This document shows positions 61,551 through 64,000 of a stretch of 64,000 nt of DNA, one piece after another. Location of the stretch: assembly GCA_032871835.1 (NCBI GenBank), contig CM065296.1, positions 119,546,146-119,610,145 on the forward strand, written 5' to 3'. Position 1 is the stretch's first letter. Every line of letters begins with the position of its first letter. Both the position numbers and the translations under genes were made by a program. This DNA comes from Dipteronia dyeriana (Eukaryota; Streptophyta; Magnoliopsida; Sapindales; Sapindaceae). The notes under the pieces are model-generated. The model was not told where the DNA came from and searched no databases. It saw only the letters and a list, made by a program, of their open reading frames with translations.

Positions 61551-63947
61551 TGCATTCCTGCCAGATCTAACACTACAATGATCCCAGCATCAATGCATAT
61601 ATACTCTGTTTCGTTTTCTATCAGGTTAGCAAAAGAAATGGGAAACCATGGAAGTTTGGATGATTCTCCTTTTTTGGACACTTCAATAAGAAAAAGAAAT
61701 TGCAATCAACTCTACAAGGAAGAGTTACCTTCACACTCTCAACCAAAGGTACATTTTAAATTATCATTACAATCTAAATTATCTAATCATGTATCTAACA
61801 GTTACTTTCACACCCTCAACCAAACCAAAAGGCAAAACGAGCAATTTTTTTTTATTTTTTTTACAATAATACAGCTCTTAAACAATCAAAACAACAATAG
61901 TACAATGACTAATATATGAAAGAAATTTAGGAAGATTCATTCAAAATCCTCACGAAGAATTTTTTTTATAAATGCATGTCTAACCGAGAGTGAGAGCTTC
62001 CATGTAACATCGAATCCACCAATTGTACCAACACAACCTTAAGTAGTATCATCTAAACCAAACGAGTTAAAATTAATTAGTAAGAAGCAAACTTGGTAGT
62101 TTTAACAAGCTTATATCAAATATAAAGACAACATAAAAATCATAAGTCTCAAAATTCTCCTAAATACATGAATCCTAAGCGTCTGGGAAAAATCTAATGC
62201 ATATACATTCGAGTATACAAATTATCATATTTTGTCATCATATGTATCATCAAAAAAACATGAAAATATATACGTGTGTTCATTGTGATTTTCAAAAACG
62301 TTTAGTTTATTTTCTAACAATAACAAGCAAACCAAATCCCTTTTTTATACACTAACTGACAATCCCCGTTGGCATCATGTCAATGCTATAAAACAATCCT
62401 TAAAAATCAACATCTCAACATCTAAAACCACATTCAAACCAATTACTATTTCAAATGATTTTTAATAAGTCACATATTTGTTATATAATAACCTAAAATT
62501 ATACAGGAATTATGAACACATATAAGAACTATCCAAATATAATTAGATTAATCAGCTTTCAAAAACTATTTTAAAACCATTTTCTTCACAGTTTCTACTG
62601 TTCCATCTATGATCTATCCCTAAACATACCCAAAAACATGGACATCTAGAATTTTTTTTTAACATATTACAAAATCATTAAACAAAATACTTCATAATTG
62701 AGAGGATATCACTAAAGACGTAAAATTATAGGAAATAAACTTATTGAAAGTATTTTAGTACAAAATTTATTCTTAAGAGAATTTTCAGTTGGTTCTTTTA
62801 TTCTGTTTGACTATGTATAGCAATATACCCTGATTAAAAAAATTCATAAATATTTTGTTAAACGTCTAATTAGAGAATGTCACATAAATACTACATATTC
62901 CATGATTATTCCAAATTTCTTATCCTAGATTATGAGATAGTTGTTTTGTATTATCACATCATTCAATGATCTATAAATCAGTACAAAAATAAAAATAGCT
63001 CTTTCTACAAAAATAGTGGTCGCTAATAGATAACCTAATATCAAAAATAGGCATTTGACGGTCAATCATTTGTGTAAGTGGGTTTAATCCACTAATATTA
63101 TAAAATAAACATAATAAATTGGTCCAATATCAACCACCGACTTTTTGATTGGTGCCACAGTGTGGCATTGTTCTTGGGTATGGGAGCAACATTACCTTAT
63201 ACCTATCTATAAATCCCTAACTTTATGTCTTTTTTAAATTGATTCCATCGTAAAATATTATAACGTGTATATCTAGTGACTAGTGACTAGTCCTTTAAGA
63301 GTCAAAGCGGATTTTCCCAATATACTTCTATTCAATTCAATTCCGGTACGAATAAAAGGTGCAAACCTTTTTCTTTTTTTTTGGGTTTTAAAGAAAAATA
63401 TCGAGAAAAAAAAAAGAGGAACTAAATTCAATTCAATTGATTTACTTACTTGATTTTGAATTTTTGATGTCTTAAAGAAAGAAAATCAATCAAATTAAAG
63501 CTTATGAAGTCTAGAATAGAGAGTTTATTAAAGTTAAAGGCTGCTGATATGTATAGAAGCATTTTATTTACTTTGATCAGTTGGGTTTATCCCTCAAAAA
63601 AATTAGCTAATTTCGATTTCTTGGGGTGAGGTGCATCGATCTTCATACTCATGAGCAAAGGAACTTCAGTTGATTTTTTTAAGATGTTAGACAAACAAAT
63701 TATACCAACCAAAATCAGATCTAGGAGAGTCAAGAGAGAATTTTTTCAGGTAACGAGTTCAGATATGCATAAAAGAATTCTACGTATTACCTAGAATTTG
63801 GTTCCTTTAAGAAATTAGATCAATTCTGATCTCATGTGTTGTTTACTTTTCACCTCATCATAATTGATGAATTGCTGGATATTACTGACAAAATATTAAT
63901 GAAGGGTCAAAATAAAAAATTTCAGAGTAAAATACATTTTAGGGAAA

Positions 63948-63948
<1 letters not shown>
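61551..63948. other. Intergenic DNA, no gene supported
   Basis: One modest frame at 61578-61919 (GNHGSLDDSPFLDTSIRKRN, possible donor near 61746) might be an exon, but no family is recognised and no partner exon was found. The rest is AT-rich with nothing identifiable. Confidence 0.45.

Positions 63949-63996
<48 letters not shown>
63949..63996. repeat. (TA)n microsatellite at the window end
   Basis: About 48 bases of alternating TA. Confidence 0.95.
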
Positions 63997-63998
<2 letters not shown>

Positions 63999-64000
63999 GT

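Noticed and set aside
1..64000. CRISPR arrays, rRNA or tRNA genes, bacterial operons
   Set aside because: None seen; the repeats do not have CRISPR spacing, the pol III-like boxes fit SINEs, and gene structure is eukaryotic.

Overview
The window is nuclear DNA of a flowering plant, very probably a eudicot. It is AT-rich, its genes have many short exons with GT-AG introns, and it carries a chloroplast-targeted photosystem II protein, a plant E2F, Ty1/copia and caulimovirid-derived DNA, SINEs and MITEs. I cannot name the species.

Real genes: (1) DPH5 (diphthine synthase) on the minus strand at 1-1163, whose last exons lie outside the window; (2) LQY1, a thylakoid zinc-finger protein, minus strand, 2312-3618, five exons; (3) an HVA22/TB2/DP1 family gene, plus strand, CDS 7409-9337, six exons; (4) an E2F transcription factor, minus strand, 54931-60233, thirteen coding exons. 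Everything between about 9.4 and 54.9 kb is repeat-rich and holds no gene that I judge intact.

Repeat region, left to right: a dispersed repeat family (copies near 9.7, 22.3 and 52.9 kb); two endogenous caulimovirid copies fused head to head as a very long inverted repeat (11497-20857); a TIR element with a GC-rich core (22750-23786); a full-length but inactivated Ty1/copia element with 319-bp LTRs (25374-31432); a second TIR element (32400-33190); a decayed PPR gene (33520-34440); and a second, decayed copy of DPH5 (36086-37844). That DPH5 copy is separated from its 5' region by a 7.5-kb nested insertion (37856-45363), in which a third caulimovirid copy (38145-44815) sits inside a TIR element next to (TA)n tracts. 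From 45.7 to 54.9 kb there is AT-rich non-coding DNA with several repeat clusters and a SINE. From 60.6 to 64 kb I see no gene, only a small MITE and microsatellites.

The most notable structures are the caulimovirid inverted repeat, with arms of about 4.15 kb and a spacer of about 1.05 kb, which could yield hairpin RNA; a conserved, unidentified C-terminal region downstream of RNase H in all three viral copies; and the direct duplication of the DPH5 locus, whose second copy carries three single-base indels. All viral copies are broken by stops or frameshifts. Exon boundaries were derived by hand from splice sites and reading phase; family assignments come from recognising motifs, not from database searches.
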